Below, one piece after another: positions 26,518-34,496 of a DNA stretch of 64,000 bases (position 1 is its first letter; each line of letters starts with the position of its first letter). Source of the DNA: Phycisphaeraceae bacterium (GTDB lineage Bacteria > Planctomycetota > Phycisphaerae > Phycisphaerales > UBA1924); contig JAHCJI010000005.1 in the NCBI GenBank assembly GCA_026126305.1, positions 62,001-126,000 of the forward strand, read 5' to 3'. A model generated the notes under the pieces. That model made no database searches. It saw only the letters and a program-made list of their open reading frames with translations, and was not told the origin of the DNA. Both the position numbers and the translations under genes were made by a program.

Positions 26518-27672
26518 TCATCTGGGCTCGGGCGTGTCGTCGCTGGCCATGGCCGCGGCGGCGACATGGTCCGCGGGCAAGTCTTCCACCCGGCCAGCCC
26601 GGGCTGGCTGAGTCTTCCACCACGCCAGCAGCGGGGGCTTGCCGCGGTGGGCCCGGTGCTGGCTCCAGAGCATGGATCCCGCGCCGCACACGGCCACCGC
26701 GCCGGCCACCCACTGCCCGCCGGTGAGCAGTTCCTTGAACAGCAGCAGGCTGGCGATGCTGACGACGAAGGGTTGGAGCTGGATGACCCCGCTGGTGACC
26801 GCCACGCCCAGTCGGCCGATGGCCATGTAGTACCCCACGTGGCCCAGGGCGATGCCGATGACGCTGCTGAGCAGCAGCAATCCAAAGCCCGAGAGGGTCA
26901 GGGCCCCCATGCCGTGCCAGTCGCTGGGCAGCGCCGTCAGCCCGGCGGCCACGCCCAGGGGCAGCATCAAAGCGATCATCGCCAACGCCGTGTACTGGCT
27001 GATAGCCGCGAAGGCGACGATGGAGTTCACCCCGGCCATGCACTTGCGCACGCCAAGGGCATAGCACGCGAAGAACGCGCCGGCGGCGATCGACAGCGCC
27101 ACGCCCAGGGCGCGGGCCTGCGCGGGAGAGTCGGCCAGCACGCCGCTGGCCTGGCTGGCCGTCGAGGGCTTGTCGGGCGCCAGCAGGATGGTGGCGCTGG
27201 TGCCGCCCACGACCAGGACGATGCCGATGAGGAACAGGGGCCGGCGGATCACCGCACGCTCACTGGCAAAGAGCAGGGCGGCGCCGATGGTCACAAAGAC
27301 GATGTGGGCACGCAGCGCGAAGGTCAGCATGCCCGGGTCGAGCAGGTAGTGGGCCCAGGTGAAGCACACCTGCCCCACGATGTTGAAGGCCGCCGGCACC
27401 AGGGCCAGGGCGAACAGACGCGGGGGCAGCTTGCGACGCCAGCCGGCCACCAGCAGCACCGGCAGCCACAGCAGCGCTGCGAACCCGTACCGCCAGCCGT
27501 TGCTTGTCCAGCCGTCGATGTCCTCGGCGAAGTGCCGCAAAAACAGCGGGATGCTCGACCAGCCCACGAGCGTCAGCACGACCAGCACGACGCCGGTCAG
27601 CTGCTGGTGCGTCGCGGCCGGAGAGGGAGTCGTGGCGGGGATGGTGGTGCGGGAGGTGGGTGCGTGGCTCAA
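26518..27672 (-). CDS. EamA/DMT family membrane transporter
   Basis: A 384-residue ten-helix drug/metabolite transporter superfamily protein with two EamA halves: the first begins LTGVVLVVLTLVGWSSIPLF, the second near ALGVALSIAAGAFFACYA; the second ends with SIASLLLFKELLTGGQWVAGAVAV, the typical conserved element. A soluble tail of about 55 residues follows. The only start upstream of the first helix is TTG at 27672 with no good ribosome binding site, so translation may depend on the upstream membrane gene, which ends 10 bases before. Substrate unknown. Confidence 0.88.
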   Translation of the reverse strand: MSHAPTSRTTIPATTPSPAATHQQLTGVVLVVLTLVGWSSIPLFLRHFAEDIDGWTSNGWRYGFAALLWLPVLLVAGWRRKLPPRLFALALVPAAFNIVGQVCFTWAHYLLDPGMLTFALRAHIVFVTIGAALLFASERAVIRRPLFLIGIVLVVGGTSATILLAPDKPSTASQASGVLADSPAQARALGVALSIAAGAFFACYALGVRKCMAGVNSIVAFAAISQYTALAMIALMLPLGVAAGLTALPSDWHGMGALTLSGFGLLLLSSVIGIALGHVGYYMAIGRLGVAVTSGVIQLQPFVVSIASLLLFKELLTGGQWVAGAVAVCGAGSMLWSQHRAHRGKPPLLAWWKTQPARAGRVEDLPADHVAAAAMASDDTPEPR

Positions 27673-27681
27673 GCGTTGGGC

Positions 27682-28227
27682 TCAGGCGTTGGAGTCGGCG
27701 GTCTTGTCGGCGCTCGGGTCCGCGCCGGTCTTGGGCCTTCGCGCGGGCGGCTTGGGCCGGGCCGCGAGCATGGCCACGAAGGTCAGCAGGCTGACGGCCG
27801 AGATCGCCGCCAGGGCGTTGCGCACGTACGCCTTGTCGTAGGCCGGCGCGTTGCGTTCCTCGAAGAAGGCCAGCCTCCGCTCGGGCGTGGCCACGGCGGG
27901 CTCGGCCTCGACGCGCTGGAGCCATTCGCCCTGGGCCTGCCTGTAGGCCGCGCTGGCCCCCTGGGCGACAAAGGCCCGATGGCCCGAGGCGATGGCCACC
28001 AGCAACGGCAGCACCAGCCCCGCGTGGATGCCGATCATCCCCAGCATCCGGTTCTTGTGGATGGCCAGCGACATCGCGGCGAAGGCCAGCGAGAAGACCG
28101 CCACGGCGACGGGCACGATCAGGGCGGTGGCAGCGCTGGCGCCCTCGGGCGCGCTGGCATAGGCCAGCGCCCCCAGCAGCACGACCAGGGCGGCATACAG
28201 AACGAGCATCGCGGCGGCCTTGTACAT
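27682..28227 (-). CDS. Four-helix membrane protein, unknown function
   Basis: About 181 residues. Helices are seen at AAAMLVLYAALVVLLGALAY, ATALIVPVAVAVFSLAFAAMSL, GMIGIHAGLVLPLLVAIASG and, after a polar loop of about 60 residues, NALAAISAVSLLTFVAMLAA. A basic/acidic tail follows. The first three helices resemble TMEM14-like small membrane proteins only loosely. ATG at 28227 is one choice; an upstream ATG at 28251 is possible. In operon with the EamA transporter and divergent from recR. Confidence 0.65.
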   Translation of the reverse strand: MYKAAAMLVLYAALVVLLGALAYASAPEGASAATALIVPVAVAVFSLAFAAMSLAIHKNRMLGMIGIHAGLVLPLLVAIASGHRAFVAQGASAAYRQAQGEWLQRVEAEPAVATPERRLAFFEERNAPAYDKAYVRNALAAISAVSLLTFVAMLAARPKPPARRPKTGADPSADKTADSNA

Positions 28228-28257
28228 GGTGCCACAGGGTAGGGCTAGCATCGCCCC

Positions 28258-28980
28258 ATGCCGAGCCAGCGGCCAAAGCCCGGGGGAAAACACGCGACCA
28301 CCGCCCCGCCGCACGCCGGCCCGGGCCCCTACCCCGCCAGCGTGCAGCGGGCCATCGACGAGCTGGCCGCCCTGCCGGGCATCGGCCGCCGCACCGCCGA
28401 GCGACTGGCCTTCTACCTCCTCAAGAGCCCCCCCGCGGTGGCCCGCTCGCTGGCCGCCGCCATCGCCGACATGCGCACGCGCTCCAGCCCGTGCCCCATC
28501 TGCGGCAACCTGGCCGACGAGCCGCCCTGCGGCATCTGCAAGGCCGCCGCTGCGAGGCCCGAAGGCGGGCCCACCCGTGCCGGCCCCCCGCGCGATGGCG
28601 GCGTGGTCCTGGTCGTCGAGCAGCCCCGCGACCTCTTTGCCATCGAGGCCAGCGGGGCCTTCAAGGGCGTCTACCACGTGCTGATGGGCCGCCTGAGCCC
28701 CCTGGAGGGCGTGGGGCCGGGGGATATCAACATCGCCGACCTGCTCGCACGCGTCGACGACCCGGCCCGCAACGCCGGCGGCGTGCGCGTCCGCGAGGTC
28801 GTCCTGGGCCTGAACCCCACCCTCGAGGGCGACGCCACGGGCCTGTACCTGGCCCAGGAACTGGAAAAACGCAAGGTCGCCGTCAGCCGACTGGCCCGCG
28901 GCCTGCCCTCGGGCGGGCAGATCGACTGGGCGAGCAAGGCCGTCCTGGCCGACGCCATCGAGGGGCGGCGGGGCTTCTAG
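28258..28980 (+). CDS. recR: Recombination protein RecR
   Basis: A 240-residue RecR, which with RecO/RecF loads RecA at gaps. Helix-hairpin-helix LAALPGIGRRTAERLAFYLL near 35-55, a four-Cys zinc finger (CPICGNLADEPPCGIC) and a Toprim domain starting GGVVLVVEQPRDLFAIE. An insert of about 20 Pro/Gly/Arg-rich residues separates zinc finger and Toprim, making it longer than the usual 200. It also has a Pro-rich N-terminal tail. The ATG at 28258 has no strong ribosome binding site. Monocistronic in the window. Confidence 0.95.
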   Translation: MPSQRPKPGGKHATTAPPHAGPGPYPASVQRAIDELAALPGIGRRTAERLAFYLLKSPPAVARSLAAAIADMRTRSSPCPICGNLADEPPCGICKAAAARPEGGPTRAGPPRDGGVVLVVEQPRDLFAIEASGAFKGVYHVLMGRLSPLEGVGPGDINIADLLARVDDPARNAGGVRVREVVLGLNPTLEGDATGLYLAQELEKRKVAVSRLARGLPSGGQIDWASKAVLADAIEGRRGF

Positions 28981-29132
28981 GGCGGCCCACCCCCCGCCCG
29001 CTGCCCCCGGCCGTCCTGGGCGAGAGGGCCCCGGACATGGCCGACGCCGCGGGGGGGCGTGGTCGGCACCGCGGGCGCCCGGCTCCCGGCCCGGGCCCGC
29101 GTTCCCGACGCTGCTTCGAGCTGCTTTCGCCC

Positions 29133-31253
29133 CTACCGCGACAGCGCCCGGGCCGACAGCAGCCACTCGGCCGCCAGCACGAGGAGCCCGGCCAGCACGA
29201 ACCAGGGCCACAGGTCCAGGTGCCCGCCGCGTTGCAGCCGCTGGGCCTCCTCGCCGCGCAGCCCGCCGAAGGCCGCCGGCAGGTCGTCGAGCACGGCCAC
29301 GAGGGACTCCTGCTCGCTGATGGTGTTCACGGCCACCGCCCGCTGATCGCCGGGCGCCGGCCCCTCGAGCAGGTACACCCCGGCCCGGTCCAGGGGCCCC
29401 ACGGCGGGCCGGTCGCCGGCCTCGGCCAGGGCCACCTCCACCGCCCCCCCCGGCCCGACCAGCCGCAGCCGCGACCGGGGCGTTGCCAGCGTCAGCGTGG
29501 CCATCTCGCCCGCCCGCACGCCCCGGGCCGCGTCGCGTGAGCCGCGCATGGCCAGGTAGTCGACCGCCTCGGCCACGAACAGGGAGAAGCTCACCAGCTT
29601 GGGCCAGTTGCTCTGGGCCGGCTCGAAGCCCACCCAGATCCGCCGGTGCCGCCGGCCCTCGTACGCCACGATCAGCGGCGACCGCTCGCCGCTGGCCAGC
29701 ACCACCTCGCCCGACGATCCCCCCCGGCCGTCGCCCTGGCCCTCGGGGGCCATCAGCGGCCGGGCCACCAGCAGCTGGTCCAGCGTCAGGTCGCGCATCA
29801 CCGGGTGCGTGCGGCGCCACGACACCGCCCGCGTGGGCGGCAGCGCCACCCCCGAGGGGGCCACCATGCCCGGTGCGGCCCCCTCCAGCGGCGGCGCGGG
29901 GCCAAAGTGCAGGCTCGCCACCGGCGGCTCTTGGCGCGGGGCCGCCCGGTCGAAGACCACCACGTCGTAGGGCAGGCCCTCTCGCTGGGCGGCCAGCTGC
30001 TCGTAGCGGCCCAGCCGCACCGCCCGGTACTCGCCCAGGTCCATCGCCTCGAGCACCGCCGCCACCAGCATCGCCGGCCCGGCACGGCCGGTGTCGACCG
30101 GCTCGTCGTCGGGCAGCACGTGCAGCACGCGCGGCCGGGCCGCCTCGCGCAGCCACAGCGAGGCCGAGTCGTCGGCGGCCAGCAGGTCCCCGCCGGGCAG
30201 CAGCACGCTGAGCACCCCGCCATCGGCCGTCACCACGCCAAGGCCCACCGTCGCCTGGGTGGGCCCCCGGTCGCTCGGCTCCGCAGGTGTCAGGTCGGCC
30301 ACCGCCTGCCCCACCACGCGGCCGTCCAGCGCCAGACGCACGGGCAGCTCGCGACGCATCGGGCCGGTGGCCAGCACCCGGGCAAAGACGCGCACGCTGG
30401 CGGGGTCTTCGTACAGACGCTGGGCCGCTACGGCAACAATCCCGGCATTGCCCATCGGGCCCCCGGCATTGCCCACCGGGCCCACAGGATTGGCCGAAGG
30501 CCCCCCCGGATCGGCCGCCAGCCCCCCAAGGCTCCCCGGCGCGGGATCGAAGGCCCCCCCCACCGGCAGCAGCCGCAGCACCACGTTGGCCGGCATCGGC
30601 CGGGCCGGCGCTGCCAGCCCCCCGTCGCTGGCCAGCACCACCACCAGCCGATCCTGCGGGCCGAACGCTTCGGCTTCGTCCGGCTCGGCCCCGTCGGGCA
30701 GGCCCAGGGCCAGCCCGAGCAGGCCGGCCAGAGCTTCTCCCGAGGCCTCTTCATCGCCGGGCCGCACCGCGTCGAGCGCTCCCAGCAGCGTCGCGCGGTC
30801 GCCGGTCCAGGGCGTCAGCGGCACGGCCTCGCGCCCCAGCGCGACGACCATCGCCCGGGCCCGGCCCCCGGCCGCCAGCGTGCCGGCCAGGTCGCGCAAT
30901 TGCTCGCGGGCCGCCTCGAAACGCGTGCGGCCCGCGCCCCCATCGACGGCGTTCATCGACGCCGACCGGTCGATCACCAGCAGCACCCGCCCGCCCAGCC
31001 GCCCGGGCACGGCCGGCCGCCCCAGGGCCAGGGCCAGCAGGGCGATGGCCAGCAGTTGCAGCAGCAGCTGCGTCCGCGGCCGCACCATCCGCCAGGGCAC
31101 GTTGCCCTGGGCGTCGCGCACGGCCCGCTCCCAGAAGAGGATGCTGCCCACGCGCACGGGCCGGCGGCGCAGCTTGAGCATGTACAGGGCCAGCACCGCC
31201 GTGCCGGCCAGCGCCCCGGCGAGGATCGCCGCCAGCGGTGCCAGCAGGATCAT
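29133..31253 (-). CDS. BatA-domain/VWA-like membrane protein
   Basis: A 706-residue protein with an aerotolerance-type BatA N-terminus: two helices (LLAPLAAILAGALAGTAVLALYML and LLLQLLAIALLALALGRP) around LKLRRRPVRVGSILFWERA. A von Willebrand A-like domain follows with LLVIDRSASMNA, where the canonical DxSxS metal site is intact. A long periplasmic region and a last helix (LWPWFVLAGLLVLAAEWLLSARALSR) close it. Residues near 245-270 contain 7-residue repeats encoded by a 21-bp repeat (30441-30524). ATG at 31253 overlaps the rlmE stop (ATGA). Likely partner of MoxR/DUF58 genes elsewhere. Confidence 0.85.
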   Translation of the reverse strand: MILLAPLAAILAGALAGTAVLALYMLKLRRRPVRVGSILFWERAVRDAQGNVPWRMVRPRTQLLLQLLAIALLALALGRPAVPGRLGGRVLLVIDRSASMNAVDGGAGRTRFEAAREQLRDLAGTLAAGGRARAMVVALGREAVPLTPWTGDRATLLGALDAVRPGDEEASGEALAGLLGLALGLPDGAEPDEAEAFGPQDRLVVVLASDGGLAAPARPMPANVVLRLLPVGGAFDPAPGSLGGLAADPGGPSANPVGPVGNAGGPMGNAGIVAVAAQRLYEDPASVRVFARVLATGPMRRELPVRLALDGRVVGQAVADLTPAEPSDRGPTQATVGLGVVTADGGVLSVLLPGGDLLAADDSASLWLREAARPRVLHVLPDDEPVDTGRAGPAMLVAAVLEAMDLGEYRAVRLGRYEQLAAQREGLPYDVVVFDRAAPRQEPPVASLHFGPAPPLEGAAPGMVAPSGVALPPTRAVSWRRTHPVMRDLTLDQLLVARPLMAPEGQGDGRGGSSGEVVLASGERSPLIVAYEGRRHRRIWVGFEPAQSNWPKLVSFSLFVAEAVDYLAMRGSRDAARGVRAGEMATLTLATPRSRLRLVGPGGAVEVALAEAGDRPAVGPLDRAGVYLLEGPAPGDQRAVAVNTISEQESLVAVLDDLPAAFGGLRGEEAQRLQRGGHLDLWPWFVLAGLLVLAAEWLLSARALSR
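30441..30524. repeat. 21-bp tandem repeat inside the BatA-like gene (array D)
   Basis: Four 21-bp units: two nearly identical copies of CCCGGCATTGCCCAYCGGGC plus C and two diverged ones. They encode Gly/Pro/Asn-rich heptads (GGPMGNA, VGPVGNA, GGPSANP, GGLAADP). Confidence 0.85.
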
Positions 31254-31927
31254 CGGCCCCAGCCCCGGCCGGGCCCCGGCGGCGGGGGTGCGATGCCCCC
31301 GGGCTTTGGCGCGTGGCGCAGGGCCGGCTCGTAGCCCCCGGCCACGACGTAGATCTCGGTGGAGACCTCGCGCGTGGCCCGGGGCTTGAGGCCCTTGCAC
31401 CGGGCAAAGACGGCCCCGGTGCGGGCCAGGAGGTCGGGGTACTGCTCGCCCTCGAAGACCTTGTACACCAGCGAGCCCCCCGGCCGCAGCAGGCCGGGCA
31501 GGCGTTCGAGGATCGCCTCGCACAGGCGGACGGAGCGGAAGTGGTCCCCCGCCCCGCTGGTGTTGGGGGCCATGTCGCTCAGGACGGCGTCGTAGAGCAC
31601 GCCCGGGCCGCGCCGCTGGACCAGGGGCTCGAGCAGGTCCGACGCCGGCAGGGCCAGGACATCGCCCACGCGGGCGACCACCCAGCCGGGCACCTCGGCC
31701 CGCACGGGGGCCAGGTCGAAGCCCACCACCACGCCCCCGGGGCCAACGACCTGCGCGGCGACCTGGAGCCAGCTGCCCGGGGCGCAGCCCAGGTCGAGCA
31801 CGGCCATCGAAGCCCCCAGGACCGCCCGGCGCTGCTGGATCTCCAGCAGCTTGTACGCCGAGCGGGCCAGGTATCCCTCGGCCTTGGCCCTGCGGAAGAA
31901 CTCGTCATGCAGCACGCGCCGGGGCAT
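31250..31927 (-). CDS. rlmE: 23S rRNA (uridine-2'-O-)-methyltransferase RlmE (RrmJ/FtsJ)
   Basis: A 225-residue SAM-dependent methyltransferase of the RrmJ family, which methylates U2552 of 23S rRNA. The K-D-K-E tetrad is present: Lys in ARSAYKL, Asp in LSDMAPNTSG, Lys in LVYKVFEG and Glu in VSTEIYVV; SAM is bound by LDLGCAPGSWLQ. A Pro/Gly-rich tail of about 20 residues extends the usual 210. The ATG at 31927 (MPRRVLHD) was chosen; the frame stays open upstream only because it runs through the 21-bp array. Its stop overlaps the BatA-like start, an unusual partner. Confidence 0.93.
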   Translation of the reverse strand: MPRRVLHDEFFRRAKAEGYLARSAYKLLEIQQRRAVLGASMAVLDLGCAPGSWLQVAAQVVGPGGVVVGFDLAPVRAEVPGWVVARVGDVLALPASDLLEPLVQRRGPGVLYDAVLSDMAPNTSGAGDHFRSVRLCEAILERLPGLLRPGGSLVYKVFEGEQYPDLLARTGAVFARCKGLKPRATREVSTEIYVVAGGYEPALRHAPKPGGIAPPPPGPGRGWGR

Positions 31928-32063
31928 GCCAGAGGGTAGTGCCACGCCCCCCGCGGGGCCCGGACGGGCTCCGGCCACGGGCCGGCCGACCAGCCCCGAA
32001 CTTTCACCAGATCGGCACGAACGGAAACCATTTCCGACGCGTCGGGAGCGGCATTCCCACGCG

Positions 32064-32375
32064 GGAAAACGATTTTCCGATCTTCGGAAACGATTTTCCT
32101 TCGTGGAAATGCCTCTCTGGCAAGTGGAAATGCCTCTCCGGCAAGTGGAAATGTCTCTCTGGCAAGTGGAAATGTCTCTCCGGCAAGTGGAAATGCGGCT
32201 CCGGCACGAAGGAAAATGGTTCCGGCAAGTGGAAATGCGGCTCCGGCACGAAGGAAAATGGCTCCGGCAAGTGGAAATGCGGCTCCGGCACGAAGGAAAA
32301 TGGTTTCCCCACGAAGGAAAATGGCTCCGGCACGAAGGAAAACCGCTCCCCCACGAAGGAAAACCGCCCCCCACG
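32064..32375. repeat. Intergenic tandem array, 21-bp unit (array C)
   Basis: Thirteen abutting 21-bp units fill 32103-32375; two decayed units precede it from 32064. Two unit types occur: GTGGAAATGCSNCTCYGGCA plus A/C, and GAAGGAAAATGGCTCCGGCA plus A/C; in 32187-32291 they alternate strictly as a 42-bp higher-order repeat. Every unit has a phased GGAAA(A) tract. It lies between divergent rlmE and the 32667 gene. Confidence 0.96.
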
Positions 32376-32666
32376 CCACGCCGGGGCCGTTTTTACGAAC
32401 ATCACCCGATCGGGAATGGGCGCACGGGGCGGGGGCAGCGGGGGCCGGGACGGCCGAGGCTCGGCCCGCGAGGGATCAGGCCGGGGAAATCCCGGTATTG
32501 CCTGGTGGGGCGGGGGACGCAATGGGGCTTCGCGTGGCCCCACGATCGACGGGAGCGCCACCCGAACGCATCCCTTCGGCTGGTCGTATCTTTGGAGCAG
32601 ATCCCGGCTGGAGGCCCGCCAAAGAACGGGCCGATACGATGGCCGCCCCCCGGAGCAGTGCCCCCG
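32376..32666. other. Leader region of the two-gene module, no gene seen
   Basis: About 290 bases between array C and the ATG at 32667. Several frames are open through it, but none has a start with a ribosome binding site or recognisable protein. It should hold the promoter for the 32667-34237 pair. Confidence 0.5.
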
Positions 32667-33869
32667 ATGGACCCGACGCCCGATCCATCCCAGGACGAAG
32701 CCCCGCAGCGGGCCCCCAATACCCAAGGCGTTCGCCTGCCATTCCTGTCCCCTCGCCTGATCGGCAAGCGCTTCGACGATCACGGCATCCCGCTGGACGT
32801 GCTCAAGGACCTGGCCGCCCTTGAGGAGTTGCTCTTCGACGTGGCGAAGTGGAAACGCATCCAGGCCGAGCAGGGCCGCCAGCGTGCGCCGCGAGGCTTC
32901 CGCGATGGCGTGCGGCTGGAGCTTGCCGCGGTCCAGCCGGGCAGCGCGATCGCGTCCATCCTTCTGGTTTTGCCCCCCACGTCGGGGTTGTTGTTCGATT
33001 CCGACCAAAAGCACTGGTTCGAGCAGGCCCGGGACGCCATCGTGCTCGCCGTGGACGCGGCCCAGCACGGGCGGCCCCAGCGCGTCCTGGAACTGATTCC
33101 AGAGGACGCCCTGCGGCACTTTAAGAACCACATCGGCAAGCACCTGCGCGATGGGGAGGCCATCGGTTTCCCGATGCCCAACGGGACGGATCAGGCGATC
33201 CTGGACAAGGAGAGCCGCCAGCGGCTGGTGTTCGCCTCTTCGACCCAGCAGTACGTGACCGAAGAAGCGACGCTGCGCGGCGTTGTGTTCGAGGGCGACC
33301 ACAGCGGCCGTTCCTTCAAGCTCAGGCTGGCCGACGGCTCGATCGTCGGCGGATCGGCAGAACCGGACCACTGGCCAACGATTGCCAAGGCGTGGACGGA
33401 ATACGCACGCGAGCGCAAGGTACGGATCGACGGGGTCGTACGCCGGCTGCGGAACAACAATCTGGACCGTTTCGAAACGGTCGAGCAAGTAACGATTCTG
33501 GAGCCACGCGACATCGACGCCCGCCTGGAAGAACTCGCCCTGCTCGAAGACGGCTGGCTGGACGGACACGGCAAGCGTCCGCCCGCCCAGGGGCTGCGCT
33601 GGCTGGCCGCCGCCTTCGGCGAGCACTACGACCCCGACCTGGCGCTGCCCTACCTCTATCCCACCGAGTCCGGCGGCGTCCAGGCCGAGTGGCCGCTTCG
33701 GGAAGGAGAGGCCGAGCTTGAGATCGACCTGTCCACCAAGCACGCGCAGTGGTTCGCCGACTTCCGGGATGGCCGCGAAGACCAGGAGGCGTCCTTCGAC
33801 CTCGCATCGTCGGAATCGTGGAAGTCGATCAACGATCGTCTGCGCGAGGCGGGGGGGCTGGCCGAGTGA
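32667..33869 (+). CDS. Unknown 400-residue protein, first gene of a two-gene module
   Basis: Soluble, no signal or membrane segment. Residues 20-150 are alpha/beta with PFLSPRLIGKRFDDHGIPLDVLKDLAALEELLFDVAKWK at the start. Residues 190-285 look like an SH3/OB-type beta region (VFEGDHSGRSFKLRLADGSIVGG, VRIDGVVRRLRNNNLDRFETVEQVTI). The C-terminal 110 residues carry LALLEDGWLDGHGKRPP...YLYPTESGGVQAEW, a pattern I know only from unnamed proteins. The ATG at 32667 has CGGAG 11 bases upstream. Its stop overlaps the next gene as GTGA, so the two are made together. No function assigned; the accessory context suggests a toxin-antitoxin or defence role, which is only inference. Confidence 0.8.
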   Translation: MDPTPDPSQDEAPQRAPNTQGVRLPFLSPRLIGKRFDDHGIPLDVLKDLAALEELLFDVAKWKRIQAEQGRQRAPRGFRDGVRLELAAVQPGSAIASILLVLPPTSGLLFDSDQKHWFEQARDAIVLAVDAAQHGRPQRVLELIPEDALRHFKNHIGKHLRDGEAIGFPMPNGTDQAILDKESRQRLVFASSTQQYVTEEATLRGVVFEGDHSGRSFKLRLADGSIVGGSAEPDHWPTIAKAWTEYARERKVRIDGVVRRLRNNNLDRFETVEQVTILEPRDIDARLEELALLEDGWLDGHGKRPPAQGLRWLAAAFGEHYDPDLALPYLYPTESGGVQAEWPLREGEAELEIDLSTKHAQWFADFRDGREDQEASFDLASSESWKSINDRLREAGGLAE

Positions 33870-34237
33870 CCCCCGAGACAATGCTACTACGGCAGGTGCA
33901 TCCAACTTGGATCGACGACGGCCGCCCAACGTCCCAGGCCTTTACGCCCAGCCCCAAGGACCACAGCAAGCTTTCGGTCTACGACGGCGACCAGATCGAG
34001 GCGGCCGAGGCGTGGCGGCACTTCACCCAGGAGCAGGGCCTCTCTTCCATCGGCGTGCTGGCGGTGACGGTGGCCGAGTGCGTGGCGCTGTCCGTCGAAG
34101 CCAGGCCCGACCCGGCACCCTTCAAGGAGCACGCCGTCATCGATTTTGGGGCGCTGGCCGGCAACCCGGCCAAGAAGGTCGGCCGGAAGCTGCGCGACAA
34201 GGCCATGGATCGCGGCTGGCTGCACCGGGCCGAGTAG
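33866..34237 (+). CDS. Unknown 123-residue protein, second gene of the module
   Basis: Starts at GTG 33866 overlapping the previous stop by 4 bases (GTGA); an ATG at 33881 is the alternative. Near the N-terminus LLRQVHPTWIDDGRPTSQAFTPSPKD precedes KLSVYDGDQIEAAEAWRHFTQEQG, then a beta strand/helix pair (IGVLAVTVAEC, HAVIDFGAL) and a basic helical tail KKVGRKLRDKAMDRGW. The conserved-looking HPTW, YDG and HAVIDF elements make it look like a small enzyme or nucleic-acid binding domain. No family name recognised. Tight coupling says it acts with the 400-residue protein. Confidence 0.78.
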   Translation: MTPETMLLRQVHPTWIDDGRPTSQAFTPSPKDHSKLSVYDGDQIEAAEAWRHFTQEQGLSSIGVLAVTVAECVALSVEARPDPAPFKEHAVIDFGALAGNPAKKVGRKLRDKAMDRGWLHRAE

Positions 34238-34335
34238 GGCCAAGCGGCACGAGTCGTGGACCCATCCGAGCCCAAAGCAACGGCGCGGGGCCCTTGGACA
34301 CCCCCGCCAGCCACCGCCACGCCCCCGCCCACGAG

Positions 34336-34381
34336 CCCCCGCGGTGACGCGGGGGGCAGGGAGTGGGTTGCGGCCGCAACC
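34336..34381. terminator. Paired hairpins between convergent operons
   Basis: CCCCCGCG-GTGA-CGCGGGGG (34336-34355) is a perfect 8-bp stem capped by a GNRA tetraloop; ten bases on lies the perfect 16-bp palindrome GGTTGCGGCCGCAACC (34366-34381). They lie between the convergent 34237 and 34497 stops and could terminate both. Confidence 0.5.
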
Positions 34382-34496
34382 ACACCCCGCTCAGACTCCC
34401 GGTGGCCGGATGGTGGCACTTTTGCCGACGCCGGGTCGATCCGGGCGCGACAATCCCCGAAGATGCATTGATCGTTCGTCGATTCGTTCGGCCCGC

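Noticed and set aside
31928..32374. N-terminal extension of RlmE through array C
   Set aside because: The frame is open only because 21-bp units contain no stop; the family start MPRRVLHDEF fits at 31927.
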